This document shows positions 8,013-17,100 of a stretch of 37,513 nucleotides of DNA, in pieces (the stretch's first letter is position 1; each line of letters opens with the position of its first letter). The stretch comes from Candidatus Brocadia sp. (GTDB lineage: Bacteria > Planctomycetota > Brocadiia > Brocadiales > Brocadiaceae). The translations under genes and the position numbers were made by a program. The stretch spans positions 1 to 37,513 of the forward strand of contig JABWAQ010000028.1 in the NCBI GenBank assembly GCA_013360945.1. Reading direction: 5' to 3'. The notes under the pieces are model-generated. The model saw only the letters and a program-made list of their open reading frames with translations. It was not told the DNA's origin and searched no databases.

Positions 8013-11000
8013 TTGACAAATGAGTACGCAAGACATAACCTTAAATTTATTATGAGAAGAAGAAACACTATACGGTCAGGTTCGGCCAAATTCGTGAAGG
8101 GGTTATTTTTAAAATCCGTTCAAACCTTGCGGGACGTAATTGATTTTATTGTCCTCCTCAATTCCAGGGACCGTAAGTCACAAAACAGTCAGGCCATTAT
8201 CATGTCCTCTTTACGGACGGTTGGTAAGAGCGCCATTGCAGACAGGATATATGGGGGAATGGCGGTCTTATTTTCTCTAAGCCTGTTTCTCTTTCTTTTG
8301 GGTGGAATCGGTATTTATACCTTTTTACACCTTCCCTTTGTTTTTTCCATTTTTTCAACTGGCAGTCTTATCATACTCTGCATCGTATTTTTAAAAGCGG
8401 TGCTGCTCCCCTTGCTATCGTTATTAAACAAGGAAAAAATTGCGCTCTTAATTGAACAAAAATATCCCTCCTTAAATAATTCACTCATCAGTTCGGTGCA
8501 ATTGGGCGCCGGCAAACCGCGCAAAAAAACCGTAGTGTATTCTGAACAATTGATCTCGATGCTGGTAGATGATACGGCGCATCGGCTAAAACATCTGGAC
8601 CTTAATCAGGTAATGAGTAATGGATTCCTGCGATTAAGCTACGTAATCCTGTTTGTCTCCGTATTCGCCTTTGGAATGGTTTGCGCAATCAAGCCCTCGT
8701 ACCTTAAGAAGAACATACCCCTTTTTTTCAGCTATCTCACGAATGGAAAATCCTTTGATGAATTGCAACTGGCCACCCAAGCCGGTCCTGTTATTGGAGA
8801 TATTACGATAAGTTACCGGTACCCGCTTTACTCAGGATTACAACCAAAGATCTTCTATAACACCGGCGGCGATATCGGGGCATTAAAGGGGAGCGAGGTA
8901 CAGATGAGCGCCATCAGTGACCGAACTCTCATATCGGCAGGGATCGTCCTGAACAATTCAACCAAAATACCCTTTGAGATAGAAAGCGGCAACAGAATAA
9001 AAGGTGTCTTATCGCTGCTTGAAAGCGGAGCGTATGTCTTCGAGACCACAGACTCCAGAGGGAGGACTTTCCATGATACAACACCGCACTCAATTAAACT
9101 GGATCCCGACCAGTTTCCTGAGATCGTTGTCAATGCACCGGCAAAAGATATCACCGTCAATGAAAGGGATACCGTTGAGCTTAAATATACAGCTAAAGAC
9201 GACTTTGGTATCAGTGAGATTTCCCTGGTGTTCGAACAGGAAAACGAAAGAAAGGCCAGGTCGATCATCAGTTTTACTAAAAAGCAAATTCAGTATAGTG
9301 GCGCATACTCATGGTCGTTAGGCGAATTGGGTTTAAAACCGGATGACAAGATTGCATATCATATAGAAGTGAAAGACAACGACACGATATCAGGTCCCAA
9401 GGTCAGCAGTTCTAAAACCTATTATCTGGAGATATATAGTTCTAAAAAAAAGCACCAGGAATTGGTTCAATTGCAAGAGGCTCTTTTGCAGGAAATGCTC
9501 CAGATGTTATCTGATGATCTGACGAAGAGGATCGATGATGAAAAGTGCACGTCAAAAGACTATCTGGTCATGACGCAGGATGCTATCCAGGAACGCGCAG
9601 AAAGGATCATTCGTCTTTTTACCGATATCTTAGTGGGTATGCAGGATGATACTCTGGCAAATTACAGCGTGTATTATTCGCTCGAAAACCAGAAAGGCAA
9701 ATTCCGCGACGTCACTGAGAAAAAGCGGATGGCGATCCGGCAGTCTCTCTTAAATATAGCGGAGGAGACTATCCCGATTTCATTATTAGCGGAATTGCAA
9801 AAAACCCAGGATGAAGAAGTGGCTGAGGTTGAAAATATTATTCTCTTTCTAAACGACATGATAAAAAAGCAAAAACTGGAAGATGTCCTGGATACGGGTA
9901 AAAACCTGGTCCAATCACAAAATACCATTGAAAAATTACTCGATAAATTACGCGGGGGTGAAGATGAGAAATTGAATGAAAAGGCGCTTTCAGAACTCAA
10001 GCGCATCGAAGAAACAATCCGGCAGATGATGGAGAAACTGACGGCGATGGCGCAGGGAGAACATATGGATGAATTTCTTAATGCGGACGCCCTTAAAAAT
10101 ATCGAACAGAACGACCTTATGAAAGAACTCGACGCCATGAAAGACGCATTCAGCAAGGGGGATTTGAATGCAGCCTTGCAGTCCGCCCAAAGACTGCTTG
10201 CTGCCCTTCAGAACATGATGAACCAGATGAAATCTTCAGCGCAAAATTTCGCAGATTCGTCTTATTCAAACATGCTTAAAGATACAAACCAATTACTGGA
10301 CAAAATATCCGAATTAGAAAGTAAAGAAAGGGCGCTTACAGAAAATACCGACACCTTGAAGAGAGATATTCAAAAACGCGCCTCGGAATCGATAAACGAG
10401 ACCTTAAAGTCGTTTTTTGAGAAACAGGAGAAAAGGGTGGAGACAATCAAAAAAGACCTTTCAGAGACCAGGGAAATCCTGGCTCAAAATGAATTGTTGC
10501 AGGAATATCTTGCCGTGAATCGTGACTTAAAACGCATGGCCGAAGAAAGAGACGCCATAGCGAGCCGGTTCAGTGAATTTTTTGGCAGTGAAGACGAAGT
10601 AGGGCAATTTCAAAAGGAATCCGATAAATTAGTAGAACTATCCAGGAAAAATGCGGAACTGAACCGGAAAATCAACAAAGACCCTATGCAGCGGGATCTC
10701 CTTTATATGTCGAGAGAATTGCCACAAACGGAGGATGTCCTTTCCCATTTGGAGGAAATGTTGAAGGGGTGGGAGGCAAAGGAATCATTGGATTTGGCGA
10801 AAGAAATGTCACGAAACTTAAACCAATGGAATGCCCGTATGCAAAATACCCTGGAGCAAAAGAAGGTTGCCAGGAAGGAGGATGTATCCAATAAAGATCG
10901 TGAGGTGCCTGAAAAAATCAATGACGCCGCCAATCTGAATCAACGGATTGTTCAGGATCTTGAGTCTATGATACAGAGACTTGAAGAACAGCAGCTTGCC

Positions 11001-11519
11001 GGTTTGACGAAGGAAGATCAGGATGCTTTGCAACAATATGCAGAAAGACAAGAAGATCTGAAAGAAGAGGCAGATGACCTCAAGGAAATGGCGGATAAAC
11101 TTTCTCAGCAAAATCCTTTCATGGATGAGAACTCGGATAACCAGCTTGACCTTGCAGCAAAGTCTATGAAAGGCGCGGAAGAGAAATTGGAAAAGTGTGA
11201 CGTTCAGGGAGCTGTTATTGATGAGAGGGAATCGCTGTACCGCCTTGCCGAAGCAAAGAAGGGCATGGAGAAGACAAAGGAACGTATTGCGCAAGGGATG
11301 ATGGGGGGCGGAATACCTATGCCCATGCCGATACCTTTCCGTGGCCGGATGGAAGAAGGTCAGTTTGGCGCATCCACGGAAAAAGTTGAGATACCTTCAG
11401 AAGACGCTTACAAAGTACCCAGGGAATTCAGGCAAGATATCCTGGACGCCTTAAAGGAAGGACTGCCTGAAAAATACAAAGACCTGAACAAAGACTATTA
11501 TCAGAGATTGGTGGATTAG
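8013..11519 (+). CDS. DUF4175-like membrane protein with long coiled-coil region
   Basis: A 1168-residue protein of unknown function. Two hydrophobic segments lie at about residues 83-138 (SLSLFLFLLGGIGIYTF and SLIILCIVFLKAVLLPLL), with a third near 206-226. A probable periplasmic beta-rich region follows (about 250-480: IVVNAPAKDITVNERDTVEL ... YHIEVKDNDTISGPKV), then several hundred residues of charged helix and likely coiled coil, with a Met/Pro/Gly-rich stretch near the C-terminus (MMGGGIPMPMPIPFRGR). This order fits DUF4175-type proteins. The start is uncertain: TTG 8013 and ATG 8052 both lack a good ribosome site, and an internal Met (MSSLRTVGKS) also fits. Family members often sit near BatA/MoxR-type genes, but none is present here. 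Confidence 0.6.
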   Translation: MTNEYARHNLKFIMRRRNTIRSGSAKFVKGLFLKSVQTLRDVIDFIVLLNSRDRKSQNSQAIIMSSLRTVGKSAIADRIYGGMAVLFSLSLFLFLLGGIGIYTFLHLPFVFSIFSTGSLIILCIVFLKAVLLPLLSLLNKEKIALLIEQKYPSLNNSLISSVQLGAGKPRKKTVVYSEQLISMLVDDTAHRLKHLDLNQVMSNGFLRLSYVILFVSVFAFGMVCAIKPSYLKKNIPLFFSYLTNGKSFDELQLATQAGPVIGDITISYRYPLYSGLQPKIFYNTGGDIGALKGSEVQMSAISDRTLISAGIVLNNSTKIPFEIESGNRIKGVLSLLESGAYVFETTDSRGRTFHDTTPHSIKLDPDQFPEIVVNAPAKDITVNERDTVELKYTAKDDFGISEISLVFEQENERKARSIISFTKKQIQYSGAYSWSLGELGLKPDDKIAYHIEVKDNDTISGPKVSSSKTYYLEIYSSKKKHQELVQLQEALLQEMLQMLSDDLTKRIDDEKCTSKDYLVMTQDAIQERAERIIRLFTDILVGMQDDTLANYSVYYSLENQKGKFRDVTEKKRMAIRQSLLNIAEETIPISLLAELQKTQDEEVAEVENIILFLNDMIKKQKLEDVLDTGKNLVQSQNTIEKLLDKLRGGEDEKLNEKALSELKRIEETIRQMMEKLTAMAQGEHMDEFLNADALKNIEQNDLMKELDAMKDAFSKGDLNAALQSAQRLLAALQNMMNQMKSSAQNFADSSYSNMLKDTNQLLDKISELESKERALTENTDTLKRDIQKRASESINETLKSFFEKQEKRVETIKKDLSETREILAQNELLQEYLAVNRDLKRMAEERDAIASRFSEFFGSEDEVGQFQKESDKLVELSRKNAELNRKINKDPMQRDLLYMSRELPQTEDVLSHLEEMLKGWEAKESLDLAKEMSRNLNQWNARMQNTLEQKKVARKEDVSNKDREVPEKINDAANLNQRIVQDLESMIQRLEEQQLAGLTKEDQDALQQYAERQEDLKEEADDLKEMADKLSQQNPFMDENSDNQLDLAAKSMKGAEEKLEKCDVQGAVIDERESLYRLAEAKKGMEKTKERIAQGMMGGGIPMPMPIPFRGRMEEGQFGASTEKVEIPSEDAYKVPREFRQDILDALKEGLPEKYKDLNKDYYQRLVD

Positions 11520-11581
11520 GCATAATATTTAATCCCTTATTCATTACATTTGTATAATTTTGATATGTAATTATGATTTAT

Positions 11582-11643
11582 GATTTACGATTTGGGATTT
11601 ATTCTGATAATTAATTAAAATCACAAATCTCAAATCGTAAATC
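11582..11643. repeat. Long AT-rich inverted repeat
   Basis: The 19-nt arms at 11582-11600 (GATTTACGATTTGGGATTT) and 11625-11643 pair with one mismatch around a 24-nt loop. It lies between the DUF4175-like and peptidase genes. It could terminate the upstream transcript or be a small repeat element. Confidence 0.55.
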
Positions 11644-11687
11644 TAAAATAGCCTGGGTTCAAAATTGCCCATGTTGGAATATTTTAT

Positions 11688-13277
11688 ATGAAAAGAATTC
11701 TCATTACACTTACGTTTCTGCAGACAATCTTTAGTTTCTTTGCATTTGAGGCCGTTGCTCAGGAAGAGAAATTCTTCGATGTAGTGGGTGAAATAACTTA
11801 CGGGGAAGAATGTTTGAATGCCTGGCAAATTGAAGAGGCATCAGCCGTCGCCGAAAAACTGCTTTTGACAACCCCGGGAAATCCCTATGCGTGCTTTTTT
11901 GCCGGCGAAGTGCGCTTCTATGAGGGAAATTATAAAGAATCCTTGTCGTTTTTAAAAGAGGCTATGAGGGAACCATACATTGCACAAAAAGGACAAAAAT
12001 TTTATGACTTTGTAGACAAGATTTATCAGACAACGGGCACGTTCAAAGAGATAAAAACCGAACATTTCCTGTTTCGATATGTGGAAGATAAAGATGCGAT
12101 ACTGGCCGATTATGCCTTAGATACCCTTGAAAAGGCTTACCATGCGGTTGGGAATGACCTTAATTATTTTCCCCGGACACCTATCCTTGTTGAGGTATTT
12201 CCTGATGCAGAGAGTTTTTGCGCCATCTCAACGCTCACCAAAGATGAGATAGAAACCTCCGGTACGGTAGCCATCTGTTTATTTAATCGCGTGATTATCA
12301 CAAGCCCTCGTCTTCAGCCAAGGGGTTATCAATGGCTCGATACCCTGACCCACGAGTACGTGCACTACGTAATCATGAAAAAGACATACAATCGCGTCCC
12401 CATCTGGCTTCATGAAGGTATTGCAAAATTTGAAGAGAAACGCTGGCTTGAAGGCACGCCGCCAAAACTTCCGGTCTCTCTGGAAAGTCTGGTCGCTGAG
12501 GCCATAGAAAAGGACTATTTCATTACCTTTGAGCAAATGCATCCGTCCCTGGCAAAATTAAAAAGACGAGAGGATACAGCCCTTGCCTTTGCCGAAGTCT
12601 TTACGGTAATCGATTACCTGTTCAACCGCGGGGGTTATCCTTTGCTCGTATCTATTCTGGAAGGCATCAAAAACGGAAAAACGACAGAAGATGCGGTATC
12701 TTCAGCGACAGGAGTTCCATTTGCCGATTTTGAGAAGAACTGGTTGCAAGACCTGAAGCAGAAAAAATTCCGGCGGATTCACGGCATTCAGATACTCCCC
12801 ACAAAGCTGAAAGAAACATCAGCAATCGTAGATGATATGGAAAGCGTTGCCGGGATAGAGGTAAAGGAAGCCAGGAAATATGCCATCCTGGGTGACCTCT
12901 TGCGTCACGAAGGATTGCATAGCGCCGCTATCATAGAATATGAAAAGGCATTTAAAAAGGCAGGCCATATTTCTCCGCAAATTCAGAACAAATTAGCCAT
13001 GTCCTACATCATGGATACGCAATATGCGAAGGCAGAGGAAATCCTGAAGGTTGCCCTTGAATATTACCCGGAATATACCACTACCTACATTTCCCTGGGT
13101 GAACTTTATCAACGAAAAGGCGAGTATGATGCCGCCATAGACATCCTGTCACGAGCCAACCACGTCAATCCCTTCAATCCCATTATCCATAAAAACCTGG
13201 CGCTCTTGTATGATAAACTGGACAGGAAAGAAGATGCCTCTCTGGAACTCAGGAGACTCATGATGCTAACAAAATGA
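11688..13277 (+). CDS. Secreted peptidase MA-like gluzincin with TPR repeats
   Basis: A 529-residue exported putative zinc metallopeptidase. The signal peptide is MKRILITLTFLQTIFSFFAF, cut near AVAQ-EE. A TPR-like segment covers about residues 40-110. The catalytic region has LTHEYVHYV (an HExxH motif, about residues 222-226) followed by WLHEGIAKFEE, the downstream Glu arrangement seen in peptidase-MA gluzincins. A C-terminal TPR block (about 390-525: GLHSAAIIEYEKAFKKAG, AKAEEILKVALEYYPEY, GEYDAAIDILSRANHVNP) probably binds a partner. The ATG at 11688 has only a weak GGAA upstream. The gene ends about 325 bp before the regulatory palindromes of the giant-protein operon and is probably transcribed separately. 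The substrate is unknown. Confidence 0.8.
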   Translation: MKRILITLTFLQTIFSFFAFEAVAQEEKFFDVVGEITYGEECLNAWQIEEASAVAEKLLLTTPGNPYACFFAGEVRFYEGNYKESLSFLKEAMREPYIAQKGQKFYDFVDKIYQTTGTFKEIKTEHFLFRYVEDKDAILADYALDTLEKAYHAVGNDLNYFPRTPILVEVFPDAESFCAISTLTKDEIETSGTVAICLFNRVIITSPRLQPRGYQWLDTLTHEYVHYVIMKKTYNRVPIWLHEGIAKFEEKRWLEGTPPKLPVSLESLVAEAIEKDYFITFEQMHPSLAKLKRREDTALAFAEVFTVIDYLFNRGGYPLLVSILEGIKNGKTTEDAVSSATGVPFADFEKNWLQDLKQKKFRRIHGIQILPTKLKETSAIVDDMESVAGIEVKEARKYAILGDLLRHEGLHSAAIIEYEKAFKKAGHISPQIQNKLAMSYIMDTQYAKAEEILKVALEYYPEYTTTYISLGELYQRKGEYDAAIDILSRANHVNPFNPIIHKNLALLYDKLDRKEDASLELRRLMMLTK

Positions 13278-13333
13278 TGATTTCTAACGGAATAGTTTTT
13301 TGTAAAAGCAGAGGCGAAGCATTTACCAGTTTG

Positions 13334-13353
13334 GGTATGAATGCATTCATGCC
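13334..13353. repeat. 20-bp palindrome
   Basis: GGTATGAATGCATTCATGCC is self-complementary apart from one G/T pair. Its function is unknown. Confidence 0.4.
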
Positions 13354-13377
13354 GAAAGTGTTTAAAAAAACATTTTC

Positions 13378-13430
13378 ACGGTAAGACTTTTTGTTTTTAG
13401 CCTCATAGGTTGGATTGGAGGTTATGCATT
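13378..13430 (+). other. Degenerate copy of the leader/terminator end
   Basis: The stretch GGTAAGACTTTTTGTTTTTA, then AGCCTCATAGGTTGGATTGGA, resembles 14003-14050 (AGTAAGGCTTTTTTGTTTTC, then AGCCTTGTAAGGTTTGATTGA). It may be the remnant of a duplicated leader. I found no riboswitch core in front of it. Confidence 0.35.
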
Positions 13431-13591
13431 ACTGCTTTGTCAAAAATCACGTGGCGAATGTTTTCTTAAGACTTTGGCTTTATCCAGGAGGAAAGAGTCC
13501 AGGCAATAAGGCATATATGACCAGGACAAGCATGGCCATGTATCTTTTGCTAAAAACATCTTTCAACAAATGCCCGCAGAGAGTAATTTGA
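13424..13591 (+). CDS. Small ORF of 55 residues, unknown
   Basis: The ATG at 13424 has GGAGG very close upstream (GGAGGTT then ATG). The product, MHYCFVKNHVANVFLRLWLY and onward, has no motif I recognise. It lies between a decayed terminator-like stretch and the palindrome array, and may be the relic of a duplicated gene or a chance ORF. Confidence 0.2.
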   Translation: MHYCFVKNHVANVFLRLWLYPGGKSPGNKAYMTRTSMAMYLLLKTSFNKCPQRVI

Positions 13592-13601
13592 CAAAGGAAA
13601 A

Positions 13602-13652
13602 GTGTGACATGTCACACAAGTGTGACTGTCACAGAAGTGTGACATGTCACAC
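13602..13652. promoter_or_regulatory. Triple palindromic activator array, copy 1
   Basis: Three palindromes stand in a row: GTGTGACATGTCACAC (13602-13617), GTGTGACTGTCACAG (13620-13634) and GTGTGACATGTCACAC again (13637-13652), each pair separated by AA. The array centre is about 148 bp upstream of the -24 element at 13774, the usual position for sigma-54 enhancer-binding proteins. A matching array with the same spacing precedes the second riboswitch gene (35137-35187). The regulator is unknown. CRP is unlikely because the TGTGA and TCACA halves are 4 bp apart, not 6. Confidence 0.7.
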
Positions 13653-13773
13653 TTTCTTTACTGTTTGACGACTTGTTTATCCTAAATATTCCTAACCTCC
13701 TCTAGTTATAATCAAAATCAAGGAAAGGAGTTATGTTAAAAACAACTGAGTAAAGTTTGTTGTTCCTGGATTC

Positions 13774-13790
13774 TGGCAAACAAATTGCTT
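13774..13790 (+). promoter_or_regulatory. Sigma-54 type promoter, copy 1
   Basis: TGGCAA, five bases, TTGC matches the -24/-12 consensus TGGCAC-N5-TTGC with one mismatch and exact spacing. The predicted start, near 13799-13801, falls directly at the 5' edge of the riboswitch. The second cassette has the equivalent TGGCAT-N5-TTGC at 35312. Confidence 0.7.
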
Positions 13791-13799
13791 AAATAGTCT

Positions 13800-13948
13800 T
13801 TGCGATAAAGGTAAACCCTGAGTGATCAGGGGGCGCAAAGTAATAGGGTCTTTATTGTAGCGCAGGTCTCTATGATCGGCTTCCTGGAGGTATAAACCTC
13901 CTCGCTACGATATGAATTGAAGCTCCTGAGTGTTAAGCTGTTAAAAGA
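13800..13948 (+). promoter_or_regulatory. GEMM-I (c-di-GMP-I) riboswitch, copy 1
   Basis: GATAAAGGTAAACC, a CCCTGA-GTGA-TCAGGG hairpin closed by a GNRA tetraloop, and GGCGCAAAG follow in the order of GEMM-I aptamers. Aligned by hand to Vc2, the positions equivalent to ligand-contacting G20 and stacking A47, and to C44, are conserved. G at position 20 favours c-di-GMP over cGAMP. A second stem can form from ATAGGGTC (13843-13850) with GGTCTCTAT (13865-13873). Unlike copy 2, this copy carries an extra imperfect palindrome, about 13852-13911 (TTGTAGCG ... CGCTACGA, with an inner GGAGG/CCTCC hairpin), within or next to the second stem. The 3' limit of the element is uncertain. It should control the giant secreted protein and the PQQ-repeat gene behind it. 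Confidence 0.78.
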
Positions 13949-13949
13949 T

Positions 13950-14020
13950 AGCCTTACTGCCGAAGATGTTGTCCATGAAGGTATTGCATGGATTTCTTGG
14001 CAGTAAGGCTTTTTTGTTTT
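13950..14020 (+). terminator. Intrinsic terminator of riboswitch 1
   Basis: AGCCTTACTGCC (13950-13961) pairs perfectly with GGCAGTAAGGCT (13999-14010), and TTTTTTGTTTT follows. It lies between the aptamer and the gene, so it is probably the expression platform. In copy 2 one base pair has changed from G-C to A-T on both arms, which is covariation supporting the stem. Confidence 0.88.
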
Positions 14021-14125
14021 CAGCCTTGTAAGGTTTGATTGAGGGTAACGCTGAAAATAATGAATTTAACACGTTTCTTTATTTATGGCTATTGCTTCTC
14101 ACGGATTAAAGGAAAGAATAAAACC

Positions 14126-17100
14126 GTGCAGATACTGAAAAAACACGGTGTTACTCTATGTATCCTCATTGCCCTCATCCTGGCATGCGGGCAGGAAGGA
14201 CGGGGACAGTCATATCTTGATACCTGGCATTGGAGAAACCCACTGCCACAGGGCAATTCAATCGAAGGTGCAGCCTATGGCAATTCGACCTTCGTGTCTG
14301 TGGGATGGCGTGGTACTATCCTTACCTCACAAGATGGAACAACATGGACATCCAGGTTCTCAGGAACAAACGAGGACCTCGACGGGGTTGCCTATGGCAA
14401 TGGAACCTTTGTGGTTGTTGGCTGGAATGGCACCATTCTTACCTCTCCGGATGGGGCAACATGGACGTCCAGGTCGTCAGGAACCACACGAACGCTCAGA
14501 GGAGTAACCTACGGCAATTCCACCTTTGTGGCTGTGGGGTATAATGGCACCATTCTTACCTCTCCGGACGGGGTGATATGGACGTCCAGGTCGTCAGGAA
14601 CTACGAATATCCTCAACGGAGTAGCCTATGGGGATGGAACCTTTGTTGCTGTGGGAGATTTTGGCACAATTCGCACCTCGGCAGATGGAGCAACATGGAC
14701 GACCAGATCATCCGGAACGACGCAAGCCCTTTATGGGGTAACCTATGGGAGTTCTACCTTTGTTGCCGTCGGTTGGAACGGCACAATCCGCACCTCGCCA
14801 AATGGAGTAACATGGACGTCCAGATCATCTGGAACTACTGATTTCCTCAACGGGGTGGTCTGGGACAATGACCTCTTTGCAGTCGTGGGATTTGGAGGCA
14901 CAATCCTGACTTCTGCCGATGGGGTAACATGGACGTCCAGGTCGTCAGGCACCACGAATCGGCTCAACGGAGTAACCTATGGCAATTCCACTTTCGTGGC
15001 TGTGGGAGGAAGTGGCACAATCCTGACTGCTCCTGATGGAGTAACATGGACAACCAGATCATCTGGAACGACTCAAGGACTTTATGGGGTTGCCTATGGA
15101 AATTCCACCTTCGTTGCCGTTAGTTGGAACGACACGATCCTTACCTCAACAGACGGGGTAACATGGACGTCCAGGTCGTCAGTCACCACGAATCAACTCG
15201 AAGGTGTAACCTATGGCAATTCTACCTTCGTGACGGTTGGTTGGAATGGCACAATTCTTACCTCAGATGATGGAGTCACATGGTCGCCCAGCTCATCCGG
15301 AACGACTCAACACCTCGATGGAGTAACCTATGACAATTCCACCTTTGTGGCGGTGGGAAAAAATGGCACAATCCTGACTTCTGCCGATGGCGTGACCTGG
15401 ATAGCAAGGACATCGGGAACGAGTGATTGGCTCAGCGGAGCAACCTATGGCAATTCCTCCTTTGTGGCGGTAAGCATGTACGGTACGATCCTTACCTCTG
15501 CCGATGGGGAAACATGGGCAACGAGTTATTCAACCGGGGGTGGAGAAGAAGTTGGTTTTGTAGGCATAGCCTACGGCGATTCCACTTTTGTGACCGTGGG
15601 TTCTGAAGGTATAATCATGACTTCTGTCGATGGGGAAACCTGGATGCGCAGGTCGCCAAAAACCTGGAATTGGCTCGAAGGGGTAGCCTATGGCAATTCC
15701 ACCTTCGTGGCCGTGGGAGAAGATGGCACGATCCTTCAATCAGGTACAGTTGATACCACCCCAACACCCACATTAACACCGACACCAACAGCGACGCCAA
15801 CGCCGACACCGACGCCGGTTACAAACCAACCACCCGAAGTAACGACAATGTCTGCGGCAAGCGTAACACTCAGTTCGGCAATATTAACGGGATCGGTCAA
15901 TGCCAATGGAACGGATGCGACTGTATGGTTTGAGTATGGCACAAGCACCGGATCGTATAGTATCACAACCCCGTCGCAAGATATCAATGGCACGACAGAC
16001 ATTGGAATAAGCGCCAGCATAAATGGATTAACCCCATGGACGACGTATTATTACAGGACGAGGGCACAAAACAGCCACGGAACGTCGTATGGAGCAGAAT
16101 CCATGTTTTTCCCAATACCGCAGGTTTCTGGCGGATATACTCATAGCATTGCCGTAAAGCCGGACGGCACAGTATGGGCATGGGGATATAATGGGAGTGG
16201 TGAATTGGGAGATAATACCACCACACAAAGAAACGCTCCGGTACAGGTGCACGGATTTAATAATATTGGTTTCCTCGATGGTGTCATTACCGTTTCGGCT
16301 GGCGCTAACCACAACCATGCATTGAAGTCTGACGGTACGGTCATGGCGTGGGGGTATAATGGGTCTGGTCAGTTGGGAGACAATTCTACCAGTAGCGCCT
16401 TTACCCCTGTTGGGGTAGCAGGACTCACTGATGTTGTCGCCATTGCCGCCGGGGAAAATCACAGCCTTGCCCTGAAGTCGGATGGCACCGTGTGGGCATG
16501 GGGCTGGAATAATCTTGGCCAATTGGGTGATAATACTACTACCCAAAGGCTCACCCCCGTTCAAGTGCATGGATTTAATAATGTTGGTTTCCTGAGCGGA
16601 GTTATAGCCATAGCCGCTGGATATGATTACAGCCTTGCCCTGAAGTCAGACGGCACGTTATGGGCATTTGGATTCAATGGATATGGTCAATTGGGAGATG
16701 ATACTACTACACAAAGAAACACTCCGGTACAAGTAAAGGGTATTGGTGGTGTTGGTTTCCTCAATGGTGTTATTGCCATGGATGCCGGGTCGACTCATAG
16801 CCATGCCATGAAATTAGATGGTACAGTCTGGGCATGGGGAGGAGATAATGTATATGGTAAATTGGGAGATAATACGACTTCCCAAAGGCTCACCCCCGTA
16901 CAGGTGCATGGAAATAATAATGTTGGTTTTATCACAGGCGTTACTGCTATTGCTGTTGGGATAAACCACAGCCTTGCCGCAAAGTTGGACGGCACGGCAT
17001 GGGGATGGGGCAATGATACGTATGGTCAATTAGGTGATGGTCCTACTAATTTAGCTATAAATAGCACACCAATCCAGGTGAGCGGTCTCACAGGCGTAGT

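Noticed and set aside
13602-13652. CRP/FNR binding sites
   Set aside because: The half-sites TGTGA and TCACA are 4 bp apart rather than 6, the array is triple, and its distance from a -24/-12 promoter fits an enhancer-binding protein better.
13733-13753. Six-codon ORF (MLKTTE) with a strong ribosome site
   Set aside because: It lies upstream of the predicted sigma-54 start, so it would not be on that transcript, and the second cassette has no equivalent.
13800-13880. GEMM-Ib (cGAMP-selective) riboswitch
   Set aside because: My first numbering put A at the selective position. Renumbering so that A47 falls in GCAAAG puts G at position 20 in both copies, which favours c-di-GMP.
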